From an uncultured Ruminococcus sp. (GTDB taxonomy: Bacteria > Bacillota > Clostridia > Lachnospirales > Lachnospiraceae), in contig UQKK01000032.1 of the NCBI GenBank assembly GCA_900541505.1, forward strand, positions 1 to 36,625: a stretch of 36,625 nucleotides of DNA, written 5' to 3'. The translations under genes were made by a program, and so were the position numbers. Shown piece after piece: positions 1 through 7,416 of the stretch; position 1 is the stretch's first letter; each line of letters starts with the position of its first letter. Under the pieces are notes generated by a model. It had not been told where the DNA came from, did not search any database, and was given only the letters and a program-made list of their open reading frames with translations.

Positions 1-184
1 CCCAAAATGCCGGTCCTGTATTTTGACTCCTAGCCACAGCTAGGTGGGCAACCGCATCTGCTTTTCTGTCTTCCACTGCGAACGGAGGCTTGACATATTA
101 CAGAAATATAAGAATCCCGTTTCAAGTAAATGTAGGTTCAAAATTACAGGGTTGTCGCACATTTCAGGTTGCTCTCTTAACTTC
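1..184 (-). ncRNA. ssrS: 6S RNA (partial, 3' end cut by window edge)
   Basis: Read on the minus strand this stretch can fold as a long rod. The segment at 139-151 (CCCTGTAATTTTG on minus) pairs with 15-25 (CAAAATACAGG), and 159-164 pairs with 5-10. A perfect stem CCTAGC/GCTAGG (29-34 with 39-44) lies near the 3' arm. The order stem, then TACAG, then CGGCATTTTGG resembles the 3' half of bacterial 6S RNA (E. coli has a hairpin, then TTACAG, then CGGCATCTCGG). A TTGTAA-N17-TATAAT promoter sits just upstream. At least 184 nt are visible, which fits the usual 180-200 nt size. 6S RNA sequesters the housekeeping RNA polymerase holoenzyme. The fold and the resemblance were judged by eye; no open reading frame of useful length is present. 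The last nucleotides and terminator lie outside the window. Confidence 0.68.
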
Positions 185-190
185 AAAAGT

Positions 191-219
191 ATTATAACCC
201 ATTTAAGCTAAATTTACAA
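191..219 (-). promoter_or_regulatory. Promoter of the 6S RNA gene
   Basis: On the minus strand TTGTAA (214-219) and TATAAT (191-196) are separated by exactly 17 bp, a strong sigma-A-type promoter. The predicted start falls near 184, just before the left arm of the rod-like RNA. The region 220-325 between this promoter and the next gene contains only a small CGCCG/CGGCG hairpin (278-296) and no gene. Confidence 0.7.
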
Positions 220-325
220 CCAGTTTTCCTTTATACACACGTGCATTGTTATCCAGAATATGATATAGTTACCATAACGCCGCTGTATTTACGGCGGTAT
301 CCAACAGATAAAGGAGTCTTGCTTT

Positions 326-1108
326 ATGAAAATGAACGAATTAAAACTTGTCTATTTCAGTCCTACCGGGACAACGCGAAAAGTTATCATGGAAATCGCG
401 AAAAATATCGATTTAAAATCTGTTTCTTTTGATTTTTCCGTACATAAAGAGAAAAAACCTTCCCTGCAGTTTGGGGAAAATGATTTTGTTCTCTTTGGGA
501 TTCCGGTGTACGCCGGACGGGTCCCCCAGACCTTTCTTGCGTATTTTGAACAGATTCGCGGGAACCACACTCCCGCGGCTTTGGTTGCCACCTACGGATG
601 CCGGGAATATGAAGATGCGCTTTTGGAATTGAAGACCGAAGTGGAAAACCGGGGATTCCATGTCATCGGCGCTGCCGCTTTCCCTACGGAGCACTCCATC
701 GTCCGCTCCATCGGACTTGGGCGCCCCAACAAAGCCGACCTCAAGGTCATCGCGGATTTCGGCGTGCAGTTAAACCGCCGTCTGAAAGCGGAAGATTCCT
801 TTGCGTCCTTCAACATTGAAGTGCCGGGAAATACCCCCTACCGCAGCGGCGGAGCCGCAGGACTCCATCCGAAAGCAGATGTCAATTACTGCACCGAATG
901 CGGCGCCTGCGCGAAAGTCTGTCCCGCCGGGGCGATTCCCGCCTCTGACCCGAAAAAGACAGACAAGAAAAAATGCATCAGCTGTCAGAAATGTGTGCGC
1001 ATCTGTAAGCAAAAAGCACGCAGCGTCAGCTCCATGAAGATGAATATGCTGACGAAAAAGCTGACAAAAGTCTGTCAGAGCGATAAAGCAGCGGATATCT
1101 TTCTTTAA
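326..1108 (+). CDS. EFR1-family flavodoxin-ferredoxin protein
   Basis: The 260-residue protein combines a flavodoxin-like FMN domain (about residues 5-165) with a ferredoxin domain. The FMN phosphate loop is seen as SPTGTTRKV near the N-terminus. The ferredoxin domain (about 185-235) has two [4Fe-4S] motifs, CTECGACAKVCP and CISCQKCVRIC. This architecture is that of EFR1 proteins, common in anaerobic Firmicutes and thought to pass electrons between iron-sulfur clusters and flavin in the cytoplasm; partners are unknown. AAGGAG at 311-316 supports this start. It stands alone on the plus strand between the 6S RNA promoter and a convergent gene, so it is probably monocistronic. Confidence 0.88.
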   Translation: MKMNELKLVYFSPTGTTRKVIMEIAKNIDLKSVSFDFSVHKEKKPSLQFGENDFVLFGIPVYAGRVPQTFLAYFEQIRGNHTPAALVATYGCREYEDALLELKTEVENRGFHVIGAAAFPTEHSIVRSIGLGRPNKADLKVIADFGVQLNRRLKAEDSFASFNIEVPGNTPYRSGGAAGLHPKADVNYCTECGACAKVCPAGAIPASDPKKTDKKKCISCQKCVRICKQKARSVSSMKMNMLTKKLTKVCQSDKAADIFL

Positions 1109-1138
1109 ACCGCCGCCATATCTTTAACATTTGCCTGT

Positions 1139-1180
1139 GAACTCCTGCTGCCTGTTATCTTATTTACCTGCCGGGAGTTC
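1139..1180 (+). terminator. Hairpin downstream of EFR1 gene
   Basis: A 7-bp perfect stem, GAACTCC (1139-1145) with GGAGTTC (1174-1180), follows the EFR1 stop by about 30 bp. There is no clear T-run, so intrinsic termination is not certain. Confidence 0.35.
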
Positions 1181-1194
1181 TCAGAAAGTATGCC

Positions 1195-1241
1195 CCTGCC
1201 CTGTATCCTGCGGTTATGCTTCCTGACGGATACAGGGCAGG
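1195..1241 (-). terminator. 14-bp-arm hairpin across the 3' end of the HAD gene
   Basis: CCTGCCCTGTATCC (1195-1208) and GGATACAGGGCAGG (1228-1241) are perfectly complementary. The HAD stop codon (1214-1216) lies in the loop and the last codons form one arm. No T-run follows on the minus strand, so it may act as an RNA-stabilising hairpin or a convergent-gene terminator. Confidence 0.45.
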
Positions 1242-1807
1242 ATTTCCGGAAGGGACGTTACCGTGCGTATTCCCGGAGCCTGCTTTTTTCCTGAACGGTC
1301 AATCAGAATGGGCGTAATTCCTGCCGCCTGCGCACCTTTGGCATCGGAGGAAAGGGAATCTCCAACGTGCACCACTTCATCCGCCCTGCATCCGCTTACC
1401 TCGAGCGCTTTTTCAAACAACTCCCTGTGAGGCTTATACGCTTTCACCATGTCCCCGCATATGATTCCCGCCGGGTGCAGAGAATTGACCCGCATCGCCT
1501 CCTCCACATAGCGTATACCGTTATTTGTCAGCACATAGATAGGCACCGGACATTTTTCAAAAAATTCTTTCACATCTCCATAGACCGGCGAGTACATCCA
1601 GAAATGCTGAAACAGTTCATGCAGTTCTGTGAGATTTTCTTTTAGGTGGAGTTCTCTTACACATTTTTTCAACAAAAGGTCCACAATCTCATCCTCTGTC
1701 ATAAAATTGTCGAGATAGCTCTTTTCTTCGTATTCCTTCAGATTCTTCCACCAGTAGCTCAGCATCTCCTTTGGGGAAGTCACATCACTGTTCCTGCAAA
1801 AGCGCAT
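1214..1807 (-). CDS. HAD-superfamily hydrolase lacking motif I (N-terminally truncated)
   Basis: HAD motif II (VLTNNG), a motif III lysine (KAYKPHRELF) and motif IV (HVGDSLSSDAKGA) are all present in order, so the C-terminal two thirds is a genuine HAD phosphatase-like domain. The N-terminal DxD motif carrying the nucleophilic Asp is absent. The best start is the ATG at 1807, which has AGGAGG 5 nt upstream (197 residues). An in-frame GTG at 1834 directly abuts the upstream TGA and would add only nine residues. The preceding ORF fills the upstream DNA, so the missing part is not hidden in another frame nearby. It is last in a DUF3737-PatB-HAD run. The protein is probably catalytically inactive as a standard HAD enzyme, a decaying gene or a repurposed domain. 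Confidence 0.65.
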   Translation of the reverse strand: MRFCRNSDVTSPKEMLSYWWKNLKEYEEKSYLDNFMTEDEIVDLLLKKCVRELHLKENLTELHELFQHFWMYSPVYGDVKEFFEKCPVPIYVLTNNGIRYVEEAMRVNSLHPAGIICGDMVKAYKPHRELFEKALEVSGCRADEVVHVGDSLSSDAKGAQAAGITPILIDRSGKKQAPGIRTVTSLPEILPCIRQEA

Positions 1808-1834
1808 GACGACCTCCTGCACTGCCGGTAGCAC

Positions 1835-3001
1835 TCACAATCGCTTGTATTTTTCAATGCCTTCTTTGAGCCGTTCCATTCCCTGCCTCACCGTCCGTTT
1901 GGGGCAGGCGATATTCACGCGGATAAATCTGCTGCCGTTTCCTCCAAACTGTGCTCCCTCGGATACATAAAGTCCTGTCTCCCTGCGGATAAATGCACAC
2001 AGGTCGGACGTATCCTCTGTAATCCGGCTGCAATCAAGCCACAGAAGATAGGTTGCCTGTGCCGGTACCAGATGGATGTCCGGCAGCTCTTTTTTCAGGA
2101 AATCACCGGCAAATTTCCGGTTCCGGCTGATATATACCCGGAGTGAATCCAGCCAGGGCGCGCCGCAGGTAAATGCCGCTATGACTGCCTCCACAGCAAA
2201 CACATTGGGCTCTGCCACCTCATCCGTATTGAGTCCCCTCCACACCTTATGCCGTAATGTCTCGTCGGGTACAGACACCGCCGCGGTCTGTATTCCTGCC
2301 AGATTAAAGGCTTTTGTGGGCGCCAGACAGGTGATACTGTTGAAACGGCACGCCTCGGACACAGAGGCAAAGGGAATATATTCGCTTCCGGGTTCTGTCA
2401 AATCACAGTGAATTTCATCGGAAACTACCACCACATGATATTTTGCGCACAGTTCCCCTATCCGCCTCAACGCCTCCTTTCCCCAGATATTTCCTGTGGG
2501 ATTGTGAGGATTGCAGAGAATCATCATGGCGGTCTGGGGGTCTGCCAGCGCCTCCTCTAATCTTCCAAAATGAATTTCATATCCCGCGCCGTCATAATCC
2601 AGAGGACATTCCAGCACCTGCCTTCCGTTGTTCAGCACAGAATTGAAAAAAATATTGTAGGCCGGGGTCATAAAAACCACCTTTTCCGCCGGGGTCGTCA
2701 GCTTTCTCACAATACTGGAGATGGCAGGAACCACCCCTGTGCAGAATATCAGAGAGTCCTCCTCTATCTGAGCGCCGTGCCGCTGCTTCCACCAGTCTGT
2801 ATACGCCCGCCTCCACTCGTCCGACACCGTCGTGTAGCCGTAAATACCATGCTCCGCTCTTCTTTTGATAGCCGCCTGAATCTCCGGCGCCGTCTCAAAA
2901 TCCATATCAGCCACCCACATCGGCAACTCGCCCTCGCCCACATCCCACTTCAGGGAATGGGTATTTCTTCGGTCCGTCTCTTTGTCAAAATCATATTTCA
3001 T
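1835..3001 (-). CDS. patB: PatB/MalY-family PLP-dependent C-S lyase/aminotransferase
   Basis: The 388-residue protein is a fold-type I PLP enzyme. The N-terminal WVADMDFETAPEI block and the PLP-lysine block APTKAFNLAG are typical of the PatB/MalY subgroup, as are NPHNPTG and SDEIH. Family members are cystathionine beta-lyases (releasing homocysteine, pyruvate and ammonia), and some act as transcriptional modulators; substrate is not provable here. The ATG at 3001 has AGGAGG 6 nt upstream and is preferred over an upstream in-frame codon at 3022. The upstream DUF3737 stop (3016) overlaps this ribosome-binding region, so translation is probably coupled. Confidence 0.88.
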   Translation of the reverse strand: MKYDFDKETDRRNTHSLKWDVGEGELPMWVADMDFETAPEIQAAIKRRAEHGIYGYTTVSDEWRRAYTDWWKQRHGAQIEEDSLIFCTGVVPAISSIVRKLTTPAEKVVFMTPAYNIFFNSVLNNGRQVLECPLDYDGAGYEIHFGRLEEALADPQTAMMILCNPHNPTGNIWGKEALRRIGELCAKYHVVVVSDEIHCDLTEPGSEYIPFASVSEACRFNSITCLAPTKAFNLAGIQTAAVSVPDETLRHKVWRGLNTDEVAEPNVFAVEAVIAAFTCGAPWLDSLRVYISRNRKFAGDFLKKELPDIHLVPAQATYLLWLDCSRITEDTSDLCAFIRRETGLYVSEGAQFGGNGSRFIRVNIACPKRTVRQGMERLKEGIEKYKRL

Positions 3002-3015
3002 GAAATGCCTCCTGT

Positions 3016-3888
3016 CTAGCACACCGCCTGTTTTCTCTCCTCGTTCAGGATTATGACGGTCTTCTCCGGGTCCACCTTATCTTTCTCGATTTTCAAATCC
3101 TTGATATAGTCTGCGCGTATCACACCGCCGGACGGATTTAAGACACTGTCTATCTTTCCGTTAATCTGTGCATCCACAGTGGAATATTCAAATGCCAGCG
3201 TGGTGTTTAAAAGCGTACAGTTTTTCATCACCAGATTGGAAATATAACACAATCCCTGAAGGCTTTCGATGGTACAATTGACCAGCGTCAGATTCTTCGC
3301 GTTCCATCCCAGATATTCCCCGGAAATAAAGGAATCGTACACGGTCACATTGTCGCTGTTCCAGAAGGCGTCCTTGGACAGCAGGCGGGAATTGCGGATT
3401 TCCACATTTTCCGCTCCGTCAAAACAGTAATTCCCGTAGAGGGTCAGATTCTCTATTTTCATGTGGCGGCTGTTCATGGCAAAGTAATCCCCCTTTGCCG
3501 TGACTTCCTCCATCCTCACATTAGAACAGTTCCAGAGCGTCTCCGCCGCATTGGAGAAAGACACGTTTCTGAGCGTCACGCCATTGCAGCGTCTGAAATT
3601 TTTCGGCGCTTCGATGGCGGCGTCTTCTACAGTGATGCGGTCGGTGTACCAGACTCCCGCCCTCCCCATCTCGAACCAGGTGCAATTTTTTGCAGTGATG
3701 TCCTTGGCGTACCAGAGCGGATATTTCCATTTGAACATACTGCCGTACAGCTCGATATCACGGCTTTCTTTCAGCGGCGATTCGCCGTCATCGAATATCG
3801 TATCATAAATTCTGAGGTGGCTCCCCTTGAAGAGAGCACGCTCTCCTGTCAAAATTTCCTGTCGGATTTCTTTCATTTTCTGCATCAT
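3016..3888 (-). CDS. DUF3737 family protein (right-handed beta-helix)
   Basis: The roughly 290-residue protein has repeated short beta-strand turns of the kind N-x-x-L-x-N-C/S (for example around NVRMEEVTAKG, NLTLVNCTIES, NLVMKNCTLLN), as expected of a pectate-lyase-like right-handed helix. Conserved aromatic blocks (GSMFKWKYPLWYAKD, GRAGVWYTDR) match DUF3737, whose function is unknown. No signal peptide is evident, so it is probably cytoplasmic. GGAGG at 3894-3898 precedes tandem ATGs at 3888 and 3885. Either can be the start; the GTG at 3900 is inside the ribosome-binding site. It is first in an operon with PatB and the HAD remnant. Confidence 0.85.
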   Translation of the reverse strand: MMQKMKEIRQEILTGERALFKGSHLRIYDTIFDDGESPLKESRDIELYGSMFKWKYPLWYAKDITAKNCTWFEMGRAGVWYTDRITVEDAAIEAPKNFRRCNGVTLRNVSFSNAAETLWNCSNVRMEEVTAKGDYFAMNSRHMKIENLTLYGNYCFDGAENVEIRNSRLLSKDAFWNSDNVTVYDSFISGEYLGWNAKNLTLVNCTIESLQGLCYISNLVMKNCTLLNTTLAFEYSTVDAQINGKIDSVLNPSGGVIRADYIKDLKIEKDKVDPEKTVIILNEERKQAVC

Positions 3889-3958
3889 TTTCTCCTCCAC
3901 TTCACAACCAATTTATACAGCAGGTCTGCCATTTTACATACTATTAAGAAAAATATCT

Positions 3959-4186
3959 CTATTCCAATTCATAATTTTTCTTTTTTATCTGGAATACCAG
4001 ATAGTCGAGACAGTTGATACAAGCTCCGCTCTTATGAAACTGCTCAAGCAGCGCCTCTCTGTGATGTTCCAGCAAATCCAGTGCCCGGCATTCACAGTCC
4101 TCGTCCAGAGCTTTCATAAAATCAGAAATCTCCTCCTCACTGCAGTCGCAGTCCTTAAGATTCTCAATAATTTTCTTCCTTGTCAT
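3959..4186 (-). CDS. Small Cys-rich hypothetical protein
   Basis: A 75-residue protein starting at the ATG at 4186, which has GAGGAA just upstream; the longer in-frame start at 4246 adds a tail lacking its own ribosome-binding site. It is acidic and helical, with cysteines in DCDC, CEC and CINCLDYL. It recalls small Lachnospiraceae proteins ending in a CLDYL-type helix that often sit beside regulators (from memory, not searched). No function is assigned. A good minus-strand promoter (4251-4279) drives it and it is divergent from a LysR gene, so it may be that regulator's target. Confidence 0.65.
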   Translation of the reverse strand: MTRKKIIENLKDCDCSEEEISDFMKALDEDCECRALDLLEHHREALLEQFHKSGACINCLDYLVFQIKKKNYELE

Positions 4187-4250
4187 ATTCCTCTTCCCTT
4201 CTTCCTCATAACGAAAAATCTTAAAAATCACCTGTCCTTTCTTCACTCAT

Positions 4251-4279
4251 ATTATATGCGCGCTGCATTATAATGTCGA
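4251..4279 (-). promoter_or_regulatory. Promoter of the small Cys-rich gene
   Basis: TCGACA (4274-4279 on minus) and TATAAT (4251-4256) are separated by 17 bp. It lies about 65 bp upstream of the ATG at 4186 and near the divergent LysR promoter. Confidence 0.6.
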
Positions 4280-4306
4280 ATACCTATTGTGAATCTTTTA
4301 TAATGC

Positions 4307-4335
4307 TTGAAAACTATGATTTTTTCTGTTATGAT
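4307..4335 (+). promoter_or_regulatory. Promoter of the LysR-family gene
   Basis: TTGAAA (4307-4312) and TATGAT (4330-4335) are separated by 17 bp. The leader to the ATG at 4456 is about 110 nt and contains the dispersed 16-bp motif at 4391-4406. Confidence 0.65.
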
Positions 4336-4390
4336 AAACTTATTCTTTCTTTACAAGGTCACACACACCGCAAAATTTACTTTTCTCAAC

Positions 4391-4406
4391 CGTGTATGTT
4401 CTTGTA
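4391..4406 (+). repeat. Dispersed 16-bp motif, copy 1
   Basis: CGTGTATGTTCTTGTA matches the minus-strand copy at 25791-25806 at 15 of 16 positions and the copy at 23080-23095 at 13 of 16. Here it lies in the LysR leader, between short CAAC/GTTG arms (4387-4390, 4411-4414). Confidence 0.6.
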
Positions 4407-4455
4407 AACAGTTGGTATGGTGAAACTCCAGATTTGCAGAAAGGAGAGAAATGAA

Positions 4456-5337
4456 ATGGAAATCCGCGTTTTAGAATATTTCCTTGCCGTTGCAAGGGAG
4501 CAGAATATCACGAGGGCCGCGCAGTACCTGCATCTGACCCAGCCCACCCTATCCCGTCAGCTTACGGACTTGGAGAAAGAGTTCGGGAAACAGCTGCTGA
4601 TTCGCGGAAAAAGAAAAGTCACTCTCACAGAAGACGGTCTGTATTTTCGCAAGAGGGCGGAAGAAATCGTAAGCCTTGTGAAGCGTACAGAAGTTGAGAT
4701 GAAGAACAATAATACTGTTTTATCCGGCAATATTTACATCGGAACAGGAGAATCAGATGAGATTCGTAATATCATCCGCGTCGCCGCCAAATTGCAGGCA
4801 GAATACCCGGATGTCCACTTCCACTTTAACAGCGGTGACTCCGGAGATTTGGCGGAGCGGCTGGATAAAGGACTCTTTGATTTCTGTGTGCTCTACGGAA
4901 ATATCGACCAGTCCAAATATGAATTTATTCCCATGCCTTACCATGAAAGATGGGGGCTGCTCATGCCCTCTGACTGTGAGCTCGCCGGATACGAGGAGAT
5001 TCCCACAGAAAAGCTCTGGGATAAGCCTTTGATACTCTCCCGCCAGTCTCTCAACAATCCGCAGTATTTCAAATGGCTGGGAAGAAAAAGTGAAGAGTTA
5101 AATATTGTCAACACTTACAATCTGGTGTACAACGGCACGCTCATGGCGGAAGCCGGGATGGGCTATGTCCTCACACTGGAGAAACTGGTGAATACCTGCG
5201 GGACAGACCTTTGTTTCCGCCGGATTGTCCCGGAACACACCATCCCCCTCTCCCTTGTGTGGAAGAAATACCAGGTCCATTCCCCGGCTGCGGAAAAGTT
5301 TATTAAAGCACTGTATGAGTCCTTTGCTGAAGGATAA
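4456..5337 (+). CDS. LysR-family transcriptional regulator
   Basis: The 293-residue protein begins MEIRVLEYFLAVAREQ and has a winged helix-turn-helix (about residues 1-60, with ITRAAQYLHLTQPTLSRQ as the recognition segment). A type 2 periplasmic-binding-like effector domain follows (about 90-290). AAGGAG at 4441-4446 places the start at 4456 rather than 4417. LysR regulators usually act on a divergent gene, here the small Cys-rich protein. The ligand cannot be inferred. It converges with the DUF4143 ATPase, leaving 43 bp between stops with no obvious terminator. Confidence 0.9.
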   Translation: MEIRVLEYFLAVAREQNITRAAQYLHLTQPTLSRQLTDLEKEFGKQLLIRGKRKVTLTEDGLYFRKRAEEIVSLVKRTEVEMKNNNTVLSGNIYIGTGESDEIRNIIRVAAKLQAEYPDVHFHFNSGDSGDLAERLDKGLFDFCVLYGNIDQSKYEFIPMPYHERWGLLMPSDCELAGYEEIPTEKLWDKPLILSRQSLNNPQYFKWLGRKSEELNIVNTYNLVYNGTLMAEAGMGYVLTLEKLVNTCGTDLCFRRIVPEHTIPLSLVWKKYQVHSPAAEKFIKALYESFAEG

Positions 5338-5380
5338 AATCCAGCGCGTCTTTGATGCTTTTAAGGCTTCTTGCCCTGTT

Positions 5381-6841
5381 TTACAGTTTTCCGTTTTTTC
5401 CCTCTGCTTCTGCCTTCCCAAGCATATAGAGAAAGGCGATAGCTGGGACACGCACAATGGGTACCTTTGTATCATGCCTGGTGATTCCGAAATCCTCCAG
5501 GCGCTTTGTAATCAGAAAGGCATTTGTCACGTTCGATTTTTCGTCCCGGCATAACTCAACAATAGCATCTGTCGCCGCGATGTGGGAATTATTACGATAT
5601 TTCACTTCGCAGAGAATCTTCTGGCGGGGAAGCTCTACCACAACATCGACCTCTTTCTGATTGTCCCTTGCCTTTCTGAAATATCCAAGCTGTGCGGGGC
5701 TGCCTTGATAGAAGGAAACCATATGCTTGTAGACGGTGCTCTCTACCATTGCGCCCAATTCGCTTTCGTCTGAAAGCACATCATCAATCATCAACACTGC
5801 ATTGCGGATTGCCGCGTCAGCAACAAAAATTTTCGGTTTCCCTTTTAGCGCGCCTTTACTTCCTACATCCATCGGTTTTGCCAGATAAATGAGGTTGGAC
5901 ATTTCCAACGCTTTGATGTAACTCTCAATCGTTATAATTGAGGTATTCTCCAGTTCCTTTGCCGCAGTAGTCGCGTTGAAAATCTCCGCCCCATTCATAC
6001 ACAGATAGAGAAACAATTTTTCCATCAGCAAAGGGCTTCGGATATTAAAGAGAGACAGCACATCGCGCTTAATAACCTTATCTACCACATCTTCCCGCAG
6101 CATTCTTTGTGCATACGCATCATCATCCGATAACACCAGCTCCGGAAAACCACCAATGGTCAGATAACGGTTAAAATGATTTTTCAGTGAGCCAAACCTA
6201 TCCATCAAATCGCCAAGCTGTGCCAAACTCATACTTACAAGTTCCGATAAACACAGATTATCCGGCAGAATGGGCAGGTCAAGATTGAGCAGTCTGCAAT
6301 ACTCATAAAAGGACATGGTAGGTATTTTGAGAATGCTCCACCGCCCCGTGCCGCTGTCTGCAGACCCTTTTTCCAAAATAGGACTGGCAGACCCTGTGGC
6401 AATCATCCGAATATCCTTTCTGCTGTCGTAAATCACTTTCATCCAGAGTTCCCAATTTTCAGTGTACTGTATTTCATCAAAAAGGATATATCTTGTTCCT
6501 TCGATAGGGTACATCGCTTCATAAATTGACAGGACATTTTCCACATTAACGAGTTTCAGAATCGGATTATCAAAAGTGGCATACAGAATATTATTGGGAT
6601 GAATGCCCTCCTCAATCAGATAATCGATAATCTGATACAAAATTGTCGTCTTACCCACGCGTCTCATACCAGACAAAACGGCAAATCTTCTGATGCTCTT
6701 GTGTGTGAGTATCTTCAAAGCTTCATAGTATGCCAGCCGCTTTTGAGGCTTGCTTTCTTCTTTGATAGCTGAAGGTATCCGCCACCACGGATTGTACTGC
6801 CGCAATACTTTAATTACTTGTTCATCATTTACAATTGCCAT
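5381..6841 (-). CDS. AAA ATPase with DUF4143 domain
   Basis: The 486-residue protein has a Walker A motif (GMRRVGKTT, about 58-66), a Walker B motif (ILFDEIQY, about 119-126) and a sensor segment IATGSAS. A winged-helix/DUF4143 C-terminal half ends with a PD-(D/E)xK-like signature (EVDVVVE then CEVKYR). This family is common in anaerobes and poorly understood; defence and mobile-element roles have been proposed, but no biochemical activity is assigned. GGAGG lies 6 nt before the ATG. The divergent neighbour is a toxin-antitoxin module, and the intergene carries three copies of an AT-rich motif over this gene's promoter, suggesting tight repression. Confidence 0.85.
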   Translation of the reverse strand: MAIVNDEQVIKVLRQYNPWWRIPSAIKEESKPQKRLAYYEALKILTHKSIRRFAVLSGMRRVGKTTILYQIIDYLIEEGIHPNNILYATFDNPILKLVNVENVLSIYEAMYPIEGTRYILFDEIQYTENWELWMKVIYDSRKDIRMIATGSASPILEKGSADSGTGRWSILKIPTMSFYEYCRLLNLDLPILPDNLCLSELVSMSLAQLGDLMDRFGSLKNHFNRYLTIGGFPELVLSDDDAYAQRMLREDVVDKVIKRDVLSLFNIRSPLLMEKLFLYLCMNGAEIFNATTAAKELENTSIITIESYIKALEMSNLIYLAKPMDVGSKGALKGKPKIFVADAAIRNAVLMIDDVLSDESELGAMVESTVYKHMVSFYQGSPAQLGYFRKARDNQKEVDVVVELPRQKILCEVKYRNNSHIAATDAIVELCRDEKSNVTNAFLITKRLEDFGITRHDTKVPIVRVPAIAFLYMLGKAEAEGKNGKL

Positions 6842-6879
6842 AACACACCTCCATGATGCTAGGATTCCAATGGAGTTCC

Positions 6880-6960
6880 TATAATATACATTGCGTATCT
6901 ACTGTTTATTTGCAAAGTATATTATACTAATTAACTAGTAAAATTGCAAGTTATATTATA
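6880..6960. repeat. Three copies of a TTGCAA-TATATTATA motif
   Basis: Two direct copies, TTGCAAAGTATATTATA (6910-6926) and TTGCAAGTTATATTATA (6944-6960), differ at two positions and are 34 bp apart. A third, inverted copy (TATAATATACATTGC, 6880-6894) differs from the first at one position. The set covers the ATPase promoter at 6921-6949, as expected for operator sites. The rest of the 314-bp intergene holds only the two promoters. Confidence 0.65.
6921..6949 (-). promoter_or_regulatory. Promoter of the DUF4143 ATPase gene
   Basis: TTGCAA (6944-6949) and TATAAT (6921-6926 on minus) are separated by 17 bp. The leader to the ATG at 6841 is about 75 nt. Both promoter boxes lie within the repeated motif copies. 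Confidence 0.7.
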
Positions 6961-7073
6961 GAATTACGCAAATCGAGTTTTTTCAGTATATCCCATGCCA
7001 GGCGTATTTTGTTTATTGCGCACCAGAGATATAAATTGTATAGAAGGAATGCTTTATATGTAATTTTTTCTCC

Positions 7074-7102
7074 TTGCATAATTTCCTCAAAATGAATATA
7101 CT
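7074..7102 (+). promoter_or_regulatory. Promoter of the toxin-antitoxin operon
   Basis: TTGCAT (7074-7079) and TATACT (7097-7102) are separated by 17 bp. The leader is about 47 nt, with AAAGGAG just before the antitoxin start. Confidence 0.7.
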
Positions 7103-7155
7103 ATAAGTAAGAAAATAAGAAATTCTAACTTTCTATTTCAAAAGGAGATGATATT

Positions 7156-7416
7156 ATGTTAGCTGAACTGCGTCAGAAATCACAAATTACCATACCCAAG
7201 GAGATTATCGTCAAGCTTGGTCTCTCAGAAGGTGACAAACTGGACATTTTTGAGAAAGACGGCACCATCTGCATCATGCCGGTAGTCGTTTATCCCAAAA
7301 ACTATCTGTCCGAACTCCGGGAACAAATTGACGATGTCAAAGCAAAGATTGCATCCGGGGAACAGCCTGTCTTTGATAGTGTGGATGCTCTGTTTGACAA
7401 ATTGGAGGCGGATTAA
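7156..7416 (+). CDS. AbrB/MazE-type antitoxin
   Basis: The 86-residue protein opens with a SpoVT/AbrB swapped-hairpin DNA-binding domain (LRQKSQITIPKEIIVKLGLSEG, then DKLDIFEKDG). An acidic helical tail (about 50-86) probably binds and neutralises the toxin. AAAGGAG lies at the expected distance from the ATG. The stop TAA shares one base with the toxin ATG (TAATG), the usual translational coupling in type II modules. It probably autorepresses the promoter at 7074-7102. Confidence 0.85.
   Translation: MLAELRQKSQITIPKEIIVKLGLSEGDKLDIFEKDGTICIMPVVVYPKNYLSELREQIDDVKAKIASGEQPVFDSVDALFDKLEAD

Noticed and set aside
1..120. End of an insertion sequence or TnpB-linked RNA
   Set aside because: The hairpin at 29-44 first suggested a transposon end, but the upstream minus-strand promoter and long-range pairing with 139-164 fit 6S RNA better, and no transposase fragment is readable.
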